A stretch of DNA of 9,217 nucleotides from NCBI GenBank assembly GCA_027314825.1, contig DAHVAB010000074.1:1-9217 (forward strand). The letters are read 5' to 3'. Each line of letters begins with the position of its first letter. Positions within the stretch are counted from its first letter, which is position 1. A program made the position numbers and the translations under genes. The notes below the pieces were generated by a model. That model did no database searches. It had not been told where the DNA came from and worked only from the letters and a program-made list of their open reading frames with translations. Shown here one piece after another: positions 1 to 6,563 of the stretch. Source of the stretch: Solirubrobacterales bacterium (GTDB lineage: Bacteria > Actinomycetota > Thermoleophilia > Solirubrobacterales > Solirubrobacteraceae).

Positions 1-542
1 TCCTCGATATCGAAGATGTCCGCGACGTGGCCCCTCATGTAGTGCGAGCAGACGATCACGCCATCGGCGCTCCTGGCCATCTCTCGCTCGACGCGGTGGA
101 TGTGGCGTTGGGGCTGTTTGTCGACCCAACCCTGGTGGCGGCCATGCTCCGTGGCATGGATCGTGGTGAGGTAGGGGATGGAGAGCATGCTCGCGAGCTG
201 GGAGGAGACCTTGGCGACCAGCCAGTCATGACCATGGACGAGGTCATAGGGCCTGCTCTCCGCGAGGCTCCGACCCACCGCGAGCATGTCCTCGTTCATC
301 TGCTGCACCCATTCCAGGAACCTGTCGAGGTCGCGTGGCCACTGAGGCTCGCTGACCCTGTGGACGATCACTCCTTCGCGCTCTTCCACCGTGGGCGAGC
401 TCGAATGCGAGCCACGGGTCAGCACGTCCACAGAGACTCCCTGACGGACGAGCTCCTCGGAGAGCTTGCGCACGTGCCTGGCGAGCCCGCCCTCTATCAC
501 CGGGGGGTACTCCCAGGAGACCATGAGCACGCGCCTGGTCAC
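1..542 (-). CDS. GT4-family glycosyltransferase, glycogen-synthase-like (N-terminal part, cut by window edge)
   Basis: About 180 residues of the N-terminal Rossmann domain of a GT-B glycosyltransferase are present; the frame stays open to the left edge, so the catalytic C-terminal half lies outside. Visible family marks are VLMVSWEYPPVIEGGLARHV near the start (the glycine-rich sugar-nucleotide-binding loop), VHGHDWLVA at about residue 97, TTIHATEHGRHQGW at about 120, and VICSHY-type residues near the cut (here VIVCSHYMRGHVADIF). These match the glycogen synthase/GlgA-like GT4 group that transfers glucose from a nucleotide sugar; the exact acceptor cannot be told. The start is GTG 542-540, giving VTRRVLMVSW. 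It follows an in-frame TAG at 554-552 and an AGGTAGGGTGGG stretch that can serve as ribosome site. ATG 524-522 is a shorter alternative. The gene lies 70 bp behind the winged-helix gene on the same strand and may be its operon partner. Confidence 0.88.
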   Translation of the reverse strand, partial: MTRRVLMVSWEYPPVIEGGLARHVRKLSEELVRQGVSVDVLTRGSHSSSPTVEEREGVIVHRVSEPQWPRDLDRFLEWVQQMNEDMLAVGRSLAESRPYDLVHGHDWLVAKVSSQLASMLSIPYLTTIHATEHGRHQGWVDKQPQRHIHRVEREMARSADGVIVCSHYMRGHVADIFDIE

Positions 543-566
543 AGACCCACCCTACCTGGCATGCGT

Positions 567-589
567 CGATCGCGCGCGGCGGGCGATCG
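567..589. repeat. 7-bp inverted repeat between the winged-helix and glycosyltransferase genes
   Basis: CGATCGC at 567-573 and GCGATCG at 583-589 are perfect reverse complements around a 9-nt GC-rich loop, in the 70-bp gap between two minus-strand genes. No T-run follows on the minus strand, so it is not a standard intrinsic terminator. It could be an intercistronic RNA hairpin, a weak attenuator or a protein site. CGATCG-type words are common in DNA of this composition, so chance is a real alternative. Confidence 0.3.
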
Positions 590-612
590 CAGGCCAATCG
601 AGGCGGCGAGGC

Positions 613-873
613 TCAGATCCCGATCAGGCTCAACCGGTCCAGGTGCCTCACGGCCCGCGTCGCGCAGACGCCGCGCTCGCTGACCTCCAGCACGCCCTCG
701 ATCTCCAGCTGGCGCAGCGCCACCTCGAGCTCCGAGCGGTCACGGTCGAGGATCGCCGCGTCGATGTCGGGGCGCGACCAGCGCTCGCCGGGGTCGCGGA
801 GCAGCATGAGGACGATGGCACGTTCGAGCCGCAGCACCGCGCGCTGGTCCGTGCCTTCGCTCTCCGCTGCCAT
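613..873 (-). CDS. Small winged-helix-like protein (86 aa)
   Basis: This 86-residue protein looks like a single winged helix-turn-helix domain with nothing attached. Residues about 11-25 (RAVLRLERAIVLMLL) form helix 1, RPDIDAAIL (34-42) helix 2, and DRSELEVALRQLEIEGVLEV (45-64) the likely recognition helix and first wing strand. The pattern of a domain that splits on Leu/Ile and ends in GVLEVSERGV resembles DUF-type and PadR/MarR-like wings, but I cannot name a family. The start ATG 873-871 is well supported by GGAGGTGA at 885-878. A possible promoter lies at 963-992. The gene sits between a transporter and a glycosyltransferase on the same strand. It might regulate either, but it could equally be a non-DNA-binding wing protein. 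Confidence 0.75.
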   Translation of the reverse strand: MAAESEGTDQRAVLRLERAIVLMLLRDPGERWSRPDIDAAILDRDRSELEVALRQLEIEGVLEVSERGVCATRAVRHLDRLSLIGI

Positions 874-962
874 GCGCTCACCTCCAGTTCCGGCCGGACC
901 CGACGTTCAGCTGCCTGCAGGGGCGCCGCGAAGGGCGGGACGCCTGTCTGCGTCGTGCTCAA

Positions 963-992
963 GTCATAGCAGGAGATGGCGCATCATGTCAC
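963..992 (-). promoter_or_regulatory. Candidate sigma70-type promoter for the winged-helix gene
   Basis: Reading leftwards, GTGACA (992-987) matches the -35 consensus at five of six positions and TATGAC (968-963) matches the -10 at four of six, with an 18-nt spacer. Transcription would begin near 956, leaving a leader of about 83 nt before ATG 873. The -35 overlaps the stop codon of the MFS gene (991-989), so the winged-helix and glycosyltransferase genes could be expressed apart from the transporter. This is a pattern match only. Confidence 0.35.
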
Positions 993-2257
993 CCCGCCAC
1001 CGCCGGACTTCTGTCTGCAGGCTCGGGGGCGATCTCGATCGCCCTCGCCATCCCCGCGACCCTGCCCGCGAACGGGAGGCCGAGGATGATGACCGCCGCC
1101 AGGGCCAGGAAGGCGGCCAGCGGGCTGTGGATGAGCGCCTGCACGATCAACGCCACGACCAGGCCGCCGAGGTTGCCGGCCAGCCAGACGATCGCGCCGG
1201 CCGTGCCGGCAGCCGGGCCGGCGATCCGCTCCGCGAGGGTCATGATCACCGGCAGCGCCGGCAGCAGCAGTGCGCCCATCGCGATCATCGCCACGCCGCG
1301 TCCGAGCACCCCCGGCAGCACGCCGAGCGCGATGCTCCCCAGGCAGCCGACGAGCACCACGGCACGCATGAATCCGCGCTCGGCGCGGTTGCGCTCCACC
1401 AGCGGCGGCAGCACGGCGCAGCCGACGATCCCGGCGAGGATCATGACGACCAGCAGCACGCCCGCGGCGGTGTCGGAGATGCCCGACGGATGCAGCAGCG
1501 TCTGCAGCCAGGTCGACAGCGCGACGAAGGCGCCGAAGCCGAGGAAGGAGAGCGCGGAGAGGATCCGGATCGACGGCAGGCGCCACAGCTCGCGCGCGGC
1601 GCCCCGCTCGATCGCCGCCCGCTGCAGCGGATCTCCGGCGCCGCCGGCCTCCGGCGCGGCCTCCCTCAGCGCGCCCGGCCGCAATAGCACGAGCGCCATC
1701 CAGAGCGCGACCGCGGTCGCGGCGGCGGCCTCGATCGCCAGCAGCAGCTCCAGGTGGGAGGCGCCGAGCGCCGGTCCGAGCAGCAGCGCCAGCAGCATCC
1801 CCACGAAGCTCGCAGCCGATCCGGCGGCGATCCCCGCGGGGCGCTCAGCCGGCGGGAGGCATTCGCCCGCGATCTTGCCGACGGCGCTCATCACCAGCGG
1901 CTGCGCGATCGCGACCAGCGCCTGGCCGGCCATCGCCCACCCGTAGTCGAGGGCGCCGAGACGCAGCAGCCCGCCGAGGGCGACCAGCATTCCGCCCCCG
2001 ATCAGCGACGGCACGAAGAAGCGGTCGAGCAGGATGCCGGCCGGGATCGCCAGCAGCACGTACAGCAGCGGGAAGATCTCTGAGAGCCAGCCGATCGCCG
2101 CGACCGAGACGCCGTAGCGGTGGGCGGCGTCGGTCGTGATCGGCGCGTAGGTCAGCCAGAGCATCTGCGTGGCGGCCGCCACGAGGCCATAGGCGACGAT
2201 CGGTGCCCAGCCGCCGGGCCTGCCTCCCTCTGAGCCTCGCGGCCGCCTGTTGCGCAT
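989..2257 (-). CDS. Major facilitator superfamily transporter, FLVCR-like (422 aa)
   Basis: The 422-residue length, about twelve hydrophobic segments and a central hydrophilic loop (about 205-225, LREAAPEAGGAGD onward) are standard for a 12-helix MFS carrier in the cytoplasmic membrane. The first helix carries QMLWLTYAPITTDAAHRYGV (31-50), and helix 2 into loop 2-3 reads GWLSEIFPLLYVLLAIPAG (56-74) followed by ILLDRF, the remnant of MFS motif A. The WLTYAPIT and GWLS...YV.LAIPAG patterns resemble the FLVCR-related branch (heme or choline carriers in animals). The prokaryotic members are mostly uncharacterised, so the substrate is open. The start ATG 2257-2255 has no Shine-Dalgarno. TAAACC lies exactly 6 nt upstream of the ATG on this strand, so a leaderless mRNA is possible. 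The gene is divergent from a small membrane protein with a 166-bp gap. Confidence 0.87.
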   Translation of the reverse strand: MRNRRPRGSEGGRPGGWAPIVAYGLVAAATQMLWLTYAPITTDAAHRYGVSVAAIGWLSEIFPLLYVLLAIPAGILLDRFFVPSLIGGGMLVALGGLLRLGALDYGWAMAGQALVAIAQPLVMSAVGKIAGECLPPAERPAGIAAGSAASFVGMLLALLLGPALGASHLELLLAIEAAAATAVALWMALVLLRPGALREAAPEAGGAGDPLQRAAIERGAARELWRLPSIRILSALSFLGFGAFVALSTWLQTLLHPSGISDTAAGVLLVVMILAGIVGCAVLPPLVERNRAERGFMRAVVLVGCLGSIALGVLPGVLGRGVAMIAMGALLLPALPVIMTLAERIAGPAAGTAGAIVWLAGNLGGLVVALIVQALIHSPLAAFLALAAVIILGLPFAGRVAGMARAIEIAPEPADRSPAVAG

Positions 2258-2423
2258 GGCACCGGTTTACCAGCAACCGCGGCGTTTCGTCGGCACGGGC
2301 CGCCGATGTGCGGAGGCGCGGGCGGCACGCCATGCGGGGGCCGGATGTGCGAAGCGTCGCGGACAGGTATCTTGCCGCTGGCGCCGAGCCAGCAGAGACC
2401 TGAGACCGAGATCGGAGGAAACC
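2258..2423. other. Divergent intergenic region between MFS and small membrane protein genes
   Basis: These 166 bp must hold promoters in both directions. Rightwards, TATCTT at 2368-2373 is a plausible -10 about 50 nt before ATG 2424, but no convincing -35 stands 16-18 nt before it. Leftwards, TAAACC next to the MFS start could be a -10 for a leaderless message. I see no clear operator palindrome. Confidence 0.3.
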
Positions 2424-2798
2424 ATGGAATGGCTTTCACTCGTCGTGTGGACCATCATCGCAGCGCTCGCGCTGCCGCTCGCGGCGGGCGCGATCTTCGG
2501 ACGGATGTCGCTCGGCGTGCAGGCGCTCGCGGGGATCGGCGGATTGGCGCTCCTGATCGTGATCTGCATCGAAGGGCTGCTCACCGGCGTGGCGTGGACC
2601 GCCGTCGGCCTCGGCTTCCTCGGAGCGCTCGCCAGCATGATCGCGGGATTCAGCCTCAGCTCTGAGCACGGCGGGCTGATCCGCGGCGTCGAGGCCGTCG
2701 AAGAGCAGCAGGCGATGATGGTCGGCGCTCAGATGATGCTCTTCATGGTGGCCGCGATGCTGACGCTGCTCGTCGCGCTCAACGTCGGGCGCGCGTAA
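2424..2798 (+). CDS. Small integral membrane protein, four helices (124 aa, unknown function)
   Basis: The 124-residue protein is almost entirely hydrophobic. Predicted membrane segments are about 4-24 (LSLVVWTIIAALALPLAAGA), 32-51 (VQALAGIGGLALLIVICIEG), 54-76 and 97-121 (VGAQMMLFMVAAMLTLLVAL). A short polar stretch, SSEHGGLIRGVEAVEEQQ at about 78-95, lies before the last helix. No catalytic motif or named domain is recognisable. The frame is open further upstream, but ATG 2424 is chosen because GGAGGAA at 2414-2420 is an excellent ribosome site and the upstream part is arginine-rich noise. It is divergent from the MFS gene and convergent with the lipoprotein gene, so it is probably transcribed alone. 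Confidence 0.8.
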   Translation: MEWLSLVVWTIIAALALPLAAGAIFGRMSLGVQALAGIGGLALLIVICIEGLLTGVAWTAVGLGFLGALASMIAGFSLSSEHGGLIRGVEAVEEQQAMMVGAQMMLFMVAAMLTLLVALNVGRA

Positions 2799-2800
2799 GG

Positions 2801-2893
2801 CGCCCGGTAACCGCCCGAGCGTCCGGCTTCGGGCGCCCGGTAACCGCCCGAGCGTCCGGCTTCGGGCGCCCGGTAACCGCCCGAGCGTCCGGC
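2801..2893. repeat. Three 33-bp tandem repeats at a convergent gene junction
   Basis: Copies start at 2801, 2834 and 2867; the first two are identical 33-mers and the third keeps the first 27 bp. Each begins CGCCCGGTAACCGCCCGAGC. The arms CGCCCGA and TCGGGCG alternate along the array and pair as 7-bp stems (2812-2818 with 2829-2835, and again 33 bp later). GGGCGCCC octamer palindromes occur at 2831 and 2864. The array begins two bases after the TAA of the membrane protein and ends eight bases before the convergent lipoprotein stop. It may act as a bidirectional transcription barrier. No T-run follows, so it is not a canonical intrinsic terminator. Confidence 0.92.
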
Positions 2894-2900
2894 CTCTCCC

Positions 2901-3494
2901 CTATTCGCACTTCGATTTGGTGTCGCTGATGAATTTGTTCGCGGCCAGCCCCAGAGCCGCGACCTCGGCCGGTATCTGAGAGACCGCGGTGGACCGCGTC
3001 GCCTGGTTGGCCGCCGCCTTCACCGACGCCGCCAGTTCGGAGGCCGCGGTCGAGATCGCTTCGGTCTGCTGCGGAAATTCGCTCTTGGCTGCGTCCACGA
3101 GCGCCGTCGCGCTGTCCTGCACGCGCTTGATCGCCGCTTCGGCGCCGGCGACGCCTTCCTTAGAGAGGTTGACTTCGGTGAGCGCCTTCACCGACGCGCT
3201 GAGCTCGCTCGCCTTCGTGCAATAGGCGGGCTTGCTCGCACCGCAGGCCGAGATCAGCCAGGCGCAGAGCAGGAGCGCCACTGCGGCGATCCCCGTGATC
3301 CGGATTCGGGAAGCCCGGTTGCGGCCACCGGCTCCCCTCGGATGCCGGGCTGAGTTGCCTGCACTGGCTCCGCTCGGATGCCAGGCTGACTCTGACTTGC
3401 CTGCGCCGGCTCCGCTCGGATACCAGGCTGACTCTGACTTGCCTGCGCCGGCTCCCCTCGAATACCGGGCTGAGTTGCCTCCTCTGGCTCTCAT
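2901..3494 (-). CDS. Small helical lipoprotein with lipobox (start uncertain)
   Basis: The reliable part is residues about 66-197 counted from ATG 3494. It has a hydrophobic segment (ITGIAAVALLLCAWLI), a lipobox LISAC with the lipidated cysteine at about 84, then about 113 residues of Ala/Ser/Lys-rich amphipathic helix. Two further cysteines lie in the mature part, one eight residues after the lipidated one (PAYC) and one at the very end (SKCE); they probably form a disulfide that ties the ends of a helical bundle. Similar short lipoproteins occur in actinobacteria without a known function. The start is a problem. Ahead of the signal peptide the frame runs through a tandem repeat (GKSESAW-type units), the available starts are ATG 3494, GTG 3566 and GTG 3281, and none has a Shine-Dalgarno. 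GTG 3281 would leave a signal peptide with no basic residues. The gene diverges from the SHOCT membrane protein. Confidence 0.7.
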   Translation of the reverse strand: MRARGGNSARYSRGAGAGKSESAWYPSGAGAGKSESAWHPSGASAGNSARHPRGAGGRNRASRIRITGIAAVALLLCAWLISACGASKPAYCTKASELSASVKALTEVNLSKEGVAGAEAAIKRVQDSATALVDAAKSEFPQQTEAISTAASELAASVKAAANQATRSTAVSQIPAEVAALGLAANKFISDTKSKCE

Positions 3495-3512
3495 CGGATA
3501 GCAGGCTGACAG
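3330..3512. repeat. Five degenerate 36/42-bp tandem repeats at the 5' end of the lipoprotein gene
   Basis: The anchor GGCTCCCCTCGGAT, with variants, recurs at 3330, 3366, 3408, 3450 and 3486, giving periods of 36, 42, 42 and 36 bp. The longer units carry an extra 6 bp (CTGACT doubled). All periods are multiples of three and both strands stay open. On the minus strand they read as GKSESAWYPSGAGA-like units of 12 or 14 residues. Each junction carries CAGGC...GCCTG arms that can form a short hairpin. Whether it is translated depends on the unresolved lipoprotein start. Confidence 0.9.
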
Positions 3513-3636
3513 CCGGCCGCACGCACGCCAACGGGGCGTACCCGCGGTTGGGATGCGGGCTTTCACGGTTACGCGACCGCCACGGCGGGCCTACGTTCGC
3601 GACGAGGATGCACGCCCAGCCACAGCCGAGGCACCG

Positions 3637-5139
3637 GTGAGCACACCGCCGGCCATCGCCCATCCGCCGCCGCCACAGCCGCCGGCGATCCCGCCCCCTG
3701 CGCACCGCGGTCTGGTGCGGACCCTGATCGTGCTGGCGACTGTCCTCAGCATCGTGGCGATCTTCGCCGTCTGGGCCAACCGCCAGCTGCTGAACACGGA
3801 CGCCTGGACCTCGACCAGCTCGCAGCTGATCGAAAGCCCGCCGGTCCGCGAAGCCGTCTCCGCCTACCTGACAGAACAGATCTACGCGAACGTCAATGTG
3901 ACCGGCGAGGTCAGAAGCGCGCTGCCCACCCAGTTCAAGCCGCTCGCCGGCCCGGCCGCCAGCGCGCTGCGCACCGTCGTGCAGAAGGGCGTGACCCTCG
4001 CCCTTGAACGCCCGTTCGTACAGGAGCTGTGGCGAACGGCCAACGAAACGGCCCACACCCAGTTCGTGAAGCTCGTGGAGAATCGCGGCACGGTCGTCAA
4101 GACGCCGGGTGGCGGCGCGGTCGTGCTCGACCTGCGCTCCCTGGTCGCAGAAGTCGCCAAGCGCGTCGGCATCTCGGAATCGACGGTCGAAAAGCTCCCC
4201 GCCAACATCGGGGAAATCCAGATCATGAAGTCAAGCCAGCTGCAGACGGTCCAGACCGCGGTCAACCTGCTTCGCTACCTTGCCCTCGCGCTGCCGCTGC
4301 TCGCGCTCGCCATCTACGCGCTGGCCGTCTACCTGGCGCACGGCCGGCGACCGCAGACGCTGATCTCAGTCGGCTTCGCCCTGATCGTCGCGGGCCTGAT
4401 CGTGCTGATCGTGCGCTCGGTCGCCGGCGGCATGGTGGTGGGAGCGCTCGCCAAGACCGAAGCGGTGCGGCCGGCGGCGAACGCCGTCTACTCGATCGGC
4501 ACGAGCGTGCTCGCCGAGGTCTCTCTCGGCACGATCTTCATCGGAGTCCCGGTCGTGCTCGCCGGCCTGCTCGCCGGCCCCTACAAGACGGCGGCCGGCA
4601 TCCGCCGCTCGCTCGCCCCCTACCTGCGCTACCGGCCGGGCGTCTCCTTCGGCGCGCTCGGCCTGATCCTGCTGCTGCTCTTGATCTGGAGTCCGATCGC
4701 CGCCACCAGGAACTGGCTCGGGATCCTGGTCATCATCGCCCTGTCGATGCTCGGCCTGGAGATGCTGCGCCGCCAGACCGCCGCCGAGTTCCCGGATGTG
4801 CAGCCGGGAGAGTCGTTGCAGCTGCGCAGACACGCGGCGGCGGCGCTCGCCGCTGTGGGCAGGGCGGGAGCGGAGGCACGCGCCGAGGTGCGCGCGGCGC
4901 GGGCGCGCCATCGCGGCGAGCGCGAGACGGACGCCGACGTGACGCTCGACGGCGGGACGAGCGGCGCCCGCGACAGCGCCGCGACGGCCTCTCGGCAGGC
5001 GGGCGCCACACCCGCCGCCGCCGGGAACGGAGACCTGGCCGGGCAGCTGGAGCGGCTGGCGGCGTTGCGCGGAGCGGGCGCGCTCAGCGACCAGGAGTAC
5101 TCGACCGCCAAGCAGCGGCTGCTCGCAGCACCGTCATAG
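3637..5139 (+). CDS. Integral membrane protein with large extracytoplasmic domain and C-terminal SHOCT domain (500 aa)
   Basis: The order is a proline-rich cytoplasmic leader (residues 1-23), membrane helix 1 (about 26-48, VRTLIVLATVLSIVAIFAVW), and a domain of about 165 residues expected outside. That domain contains NTDAWTSTSSQLIESPPVRE, a pattern seen in uncharacterised actinobacterial membrane proteins. About five more helices follow (near 214-234, 242-261, 294-314, 337-352 and 358-376), then an Ala/Arg-rich linker and a SHOCT domain at about 468-498 (LERLAALRGAGALSDQEY). SHOCT is a short oligomerisation module often found at the ends of membrane and shock-related proteins. The function is unknown. 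The start is GTG 3637, preceded by GAGG (3628-3631) with a 5-nt spacer; ATG 3553 would add 28 residues but lacks a ribosome site and would run into the repeat-bearing divergent region. It is divergent from the lipoprotein gene, with which it may share control. Confidence 0.82.
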   Translation: MSTPPAIAHPPPPQPPAIPPPAHRGLVRTLIVLATVLSIVAIFAVWANRQLLNTDAWTSTSSQLIESPPVREAVSAYLTEQIYANVNVTGEVRSALPTQFKPLAGPAASALRTVVQKGVTLALERPFVQELWRTANETAHTQFVKLVENRGTVVKTPGGGAVVLDLRSLVAEVAKRVGISESTVEKLPANIGEIQIMKSSQLQTVQTAVNLLRYLALALPLLALAIYALAVYLAHGRRPQTLISVGFALIVAGLIVLIVRSVAGGMVVGALAKTEAVRPAANAVYSIGTSVLAEVSLGTIFIGVPVVLAGLLAGPYKTAAGIRRSLAPYLRYRPGVSFGALGLILLLLLIWSPIAATRNWLGILVIIALSMLGLEMLRRQTAAEFPDVQPGESLQLRRHAAAALAAVGRAGAEARAEVRAARARHRGERETDADVTLDGGTSGARDSAATASRQAGATPAAAGNGDLAGQLERLAALRGAGALSDQEYSTAKQRLLAAPS

Positions 5140-5198
5140 CGCGCGCCGGGCCGCACGCCGGCCGCCCACCGGGCCGCGCGCCGGGCCGCGCGCCGGGC
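5140..5198. repeat. Five 12-bp tandem repeats directly after the SHOCT gene stop codon
   Basis: Units of consensus CGCGCGCCGGGC start at 5140, 5152, 5163, 5175 and 5187. The first, fourth and fifth are identical; the second is 11 bp (CGCACGCCGGC) and the third varies (CGCCCACCGGGC). The array starts at the base after TAG 5137-5139 and lies in the convergent gap before the sulfotransferase stop. Each unit is partly self-complementary, so the transcript from either side would fold strongly. It may slow or stop RNA polymerase, or may simply be slippage-prone sequence. Confidence 0.88.
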
Positions 5199-5243
5199 GA
5201 TCCGCCTGGAGCCGCCGCTACGGCTGCCACGCCGCGCCTTCGC

Positions 5244-5978
5244 TCAGACAGACGCGCCGTGCAGGCTTTCGGCCGGCCGCTCGCGCTGCTGCCACCATGC
5301 GTCGATCGTGGCCACCGCGCCGCCCATGATCCCGTCCTTGAACGCCTCGGTGTCATTGGTGCGGGGCAGCGGCTCATCCGGCACAGGGACTTCGAGGAAG
5401 TCGCAGAGCGGCTCCCAGCCGTCCTTCGGATCCCAGACGAGCAGCTTCTCGGCAGGCACCGCAGCTTCCACGGAGCCGTTCCAGCGGCGCATGACCTCTT
5501 CGAAGCCCTCGTCGCTGTAAGTGTCCTCGACGGGCACCATCGAGCCGGTCTGCTCATCCCAGTTGATCCGCATCATCAGGTCGATGTAGCGCTGCCAGAG
5601 CGGATCGACCGAGCCGCGGGCGCAGGAGAGATGGCGCATCGGCGAGTCCGCAAAGAAGAAGCCCCACACCGTTTCGCGCATGCTCTTCACCCAGCCCTCC
5701 GCGCTGCGCACGCTGAGCAGCACCTTCGCCTCGGGGTAGACCTCCATCAGCTCCTTGTAGAAGCGGCCGGCCGGCCAGTCGACGGTCGACTGAGCATCGC
5801 CGAAGATCGCCTTCCAGTCGGGTTTGCCGTCCAGCACGGCCTCCCAGAGGGGCAGCTCTTTCTCCAGGTCCATCAGAACGTTGCGCATGTGGTAGCAGGG
5901 GGCGAACCCGAGCTTCTCCAGCGCGATCATCTGCGTGGTCGTTGCAGTGCGCGGGAGGCCCGCTCCGATGACTCTCAT
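5244..5978 (-). CDS. Sulfotransferase family protein, Sulfotransfer_4-like (244 aa)
   Basis: The protein begins MRVIGAGLPRTATTTQMIAL, the PAPS 5'-phosphosulfate loop of this family (usual form GLPRTGTTS, here with Ala and Thr substitutions), followed by LEKLGFAPCYHM. Other family marks are GKPDWKAIFGDAQSTVDWP (about 52-70), the 3'-phosphate-binding stretch KVLLSVRSAEGWVKSM (about 84-99), and the C-terminal PLCDFLEVPVPDEPLPRTND. Cytosolic sulfotransferases move sulfate from PAPS to a hydroxyl or amine; members of this bacterial group rarely have a known substrate. The length is close to the family norm, so it appears complete. ATG 5978 is chosen over the longer frame reaching 6098 because GAGGAG (5988-5983) stands 4 nt upstream and the family motif begins at residue 5. 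The gene diverges from the VOC gene with a 136-bp gap. Confidence 0.87.
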   Translation of the reverse strand: MRVIGAGLPRTATTTQMIALEKLGFAPCYHMRNVLMDLEKELPLWEAVLDGKPDWKAIFGDAQSTVDWPAGRFYKELMEVYPEAKVLLSVRSAEGWVKSMRETVWGFFFADSPMRHLSCARGSVDPLWQRYIDLMMRINWDEQTGSMVPVEDTYSDEGFEEVMRRWNGSVEAAVPAEKLLVWDPKDGWEPLCDFLEVPVPDEPLPRTNDTEAFKDGIMGGAVATIDAWWQQRERPAESLHGASV

Positions 5979-6063
5979 CTCACTCCTCGGGGGATGGAAA
6001 CAGCGATTTCTGGCAGCCTTTGTATCAGAGCCCCGACGCGGCCGAGCAGCCGACGGGCGCCGG

Positions 6064-6077
6064 GCGCCGGCCGGCGC
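6064..6077. promoter_or_regulatory. 14-bp perfect palindrome in the sulfotransferase/VOC divergent region
   Basis: GCGCCGGCCGGCGC reads the same on both strands and lies 37 bp before the VOC start, within the 136-bp gap separating two divergent genes. The position suits an operator for either gene. In DNA made largely of G and C such palindromes arise by chance fairly often, so support is weak. Confidence 0.3.
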
Positions 6078-6114
6078 GAGCACGCATGAGCCCCTCACCG
6101 ACAGGAGTCAGCAG

Positions 6115-6507
6115 ATGACGGACACGACCACGATCACCGGAGTCGACTTCGTAGCGGTGCCCACGCGCGATCTGGAGCGCTCGGCCCGCTTCTACGGGGA
6201 GACGCTGGGCCTGCCGCGCGCCGTCTACAACCCCGACCAGCACTACGCCGAGTTCGAGACCGGCAACCTCACTCTCAGCATCGTCGGTGCTGCCGAGATG
6301 GGGATGGAGCACCGGCCCCAGCAGCAGATCGCGCTCCACGTGGACGATGTCGAGGAGGCCCGCAGGGCGCTCGAAGACCGCGGCATCGAGTTCCGAGGGC
6401 AGACGATCGACACCGGCGTCTGCCACATGGCGATCTTCAGCGACCCGGACGGCAACGACCTGATGCTCCACCACCGCTACGCGCCCAGGCGCACCGAGCT
6501 CGACTGA
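6115..6507 (+). CDS. VOC-superfamily (glyoxalase/dioxygenase-fold) protein (130 aa)
   Basis: A single VOC domain of two beta-alpha-beta-beta-beta units fills the 130 residues: VDFVAVPTRDLERSARFYGE TLGL near the start, IALHVDDVEEARRALEDRGI in the middle, and HMAIFSDPDGNDLMLHHRY at the end. The family includes glyoxalase I, extradiol dioxygenases and antibiotic-binding proteins. Here the first usual metal ligand (His in strand 1) is Val or Phe, and the usual C-terminal Glu after DPDGN is Met, so a classic metal-dependent lyase is doubtful; a binding or isomerase-like role fits equally well. ATG 6115 follows AGGAG (6103-6107) with 7 nt between. It is divergent from the sulfotransferase and upstream of the repeat-protein gene on the same strand with a 56-bp gap. 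Confidence 0.85.
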   Translation: MTDTTTITGVDFVAVPTRDLERSARFYGETLGLPRAVYNPDQHYAEFETGNLTLSIVGAAEMGMEHRPQQQIALHVDDVEEARRALEDRGIEFRGQTIDTGVCHMAIFSDPDGNDLMLHHRYAPRRTELD

Positions 6508-6551
6508 GCGGGCCGGCCGAGCCATCCGCGCGAACCGGCCGGAGGCGGGAC

Positions 6552-6557
6552 TATGCT
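6552..6557 (+). promoter_or_regulatory. Candidate -10 element for a leaderless transcript
   Basis: TATGCT ends exactly 6 nt before ATG 6564, so transcription would be expected to begin at the A of the start codon. The gene has no Shine-Dalgarno at a working distance: GGAGG at 6541-6545 is 18 nt away. This arrangement is typical of leaderless genes in actinobacteria. No clear -35 is visible, as is common for such promoters. Confidence 0.45.
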
Positions 6558-6563
6558 TCAAGG

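Noticed and set aside
764..1687. A 307-codon open frame on the plus strand
   Set aside because: It is antisense to the MFS and winged-helix genes and its product is a low-complexity Arg/Asp/His-rich sequence, as expected of a reverse-strand shadow.
2801..2893. The 33-bp repeats as a CRISPR array
   Set aside because: The copies abut with no unique spacers, so they are a simple tandem repeat.
3232..3501. An 89-codon plus-strand frame through the 36/42-bp repeat (PAPAPLGYQADSDL units)
   Set aside because: It lacks a ribosome site, begins within the lipoprotein signal region on the opposite strand, and stays open only because the repeat period is a multiple of three.
3160..4056. A 298-codon open frame on the minus strand
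   Set aside because: It overlaps the lipoprotein in another frame and runs antisense into the SHOCT gene; it has no recognisable domain and a repeat-driven composition.
4029..6089. A 686-codon open frame on the plus strand
   Set aside because: It is out of frame with the SHOCT gene, runs through its 3' half and antisense across the sulfotransferase, is dominated by Arg, Ala, Gly and Pro, and has no domain. It is a high-GC shadow frame.
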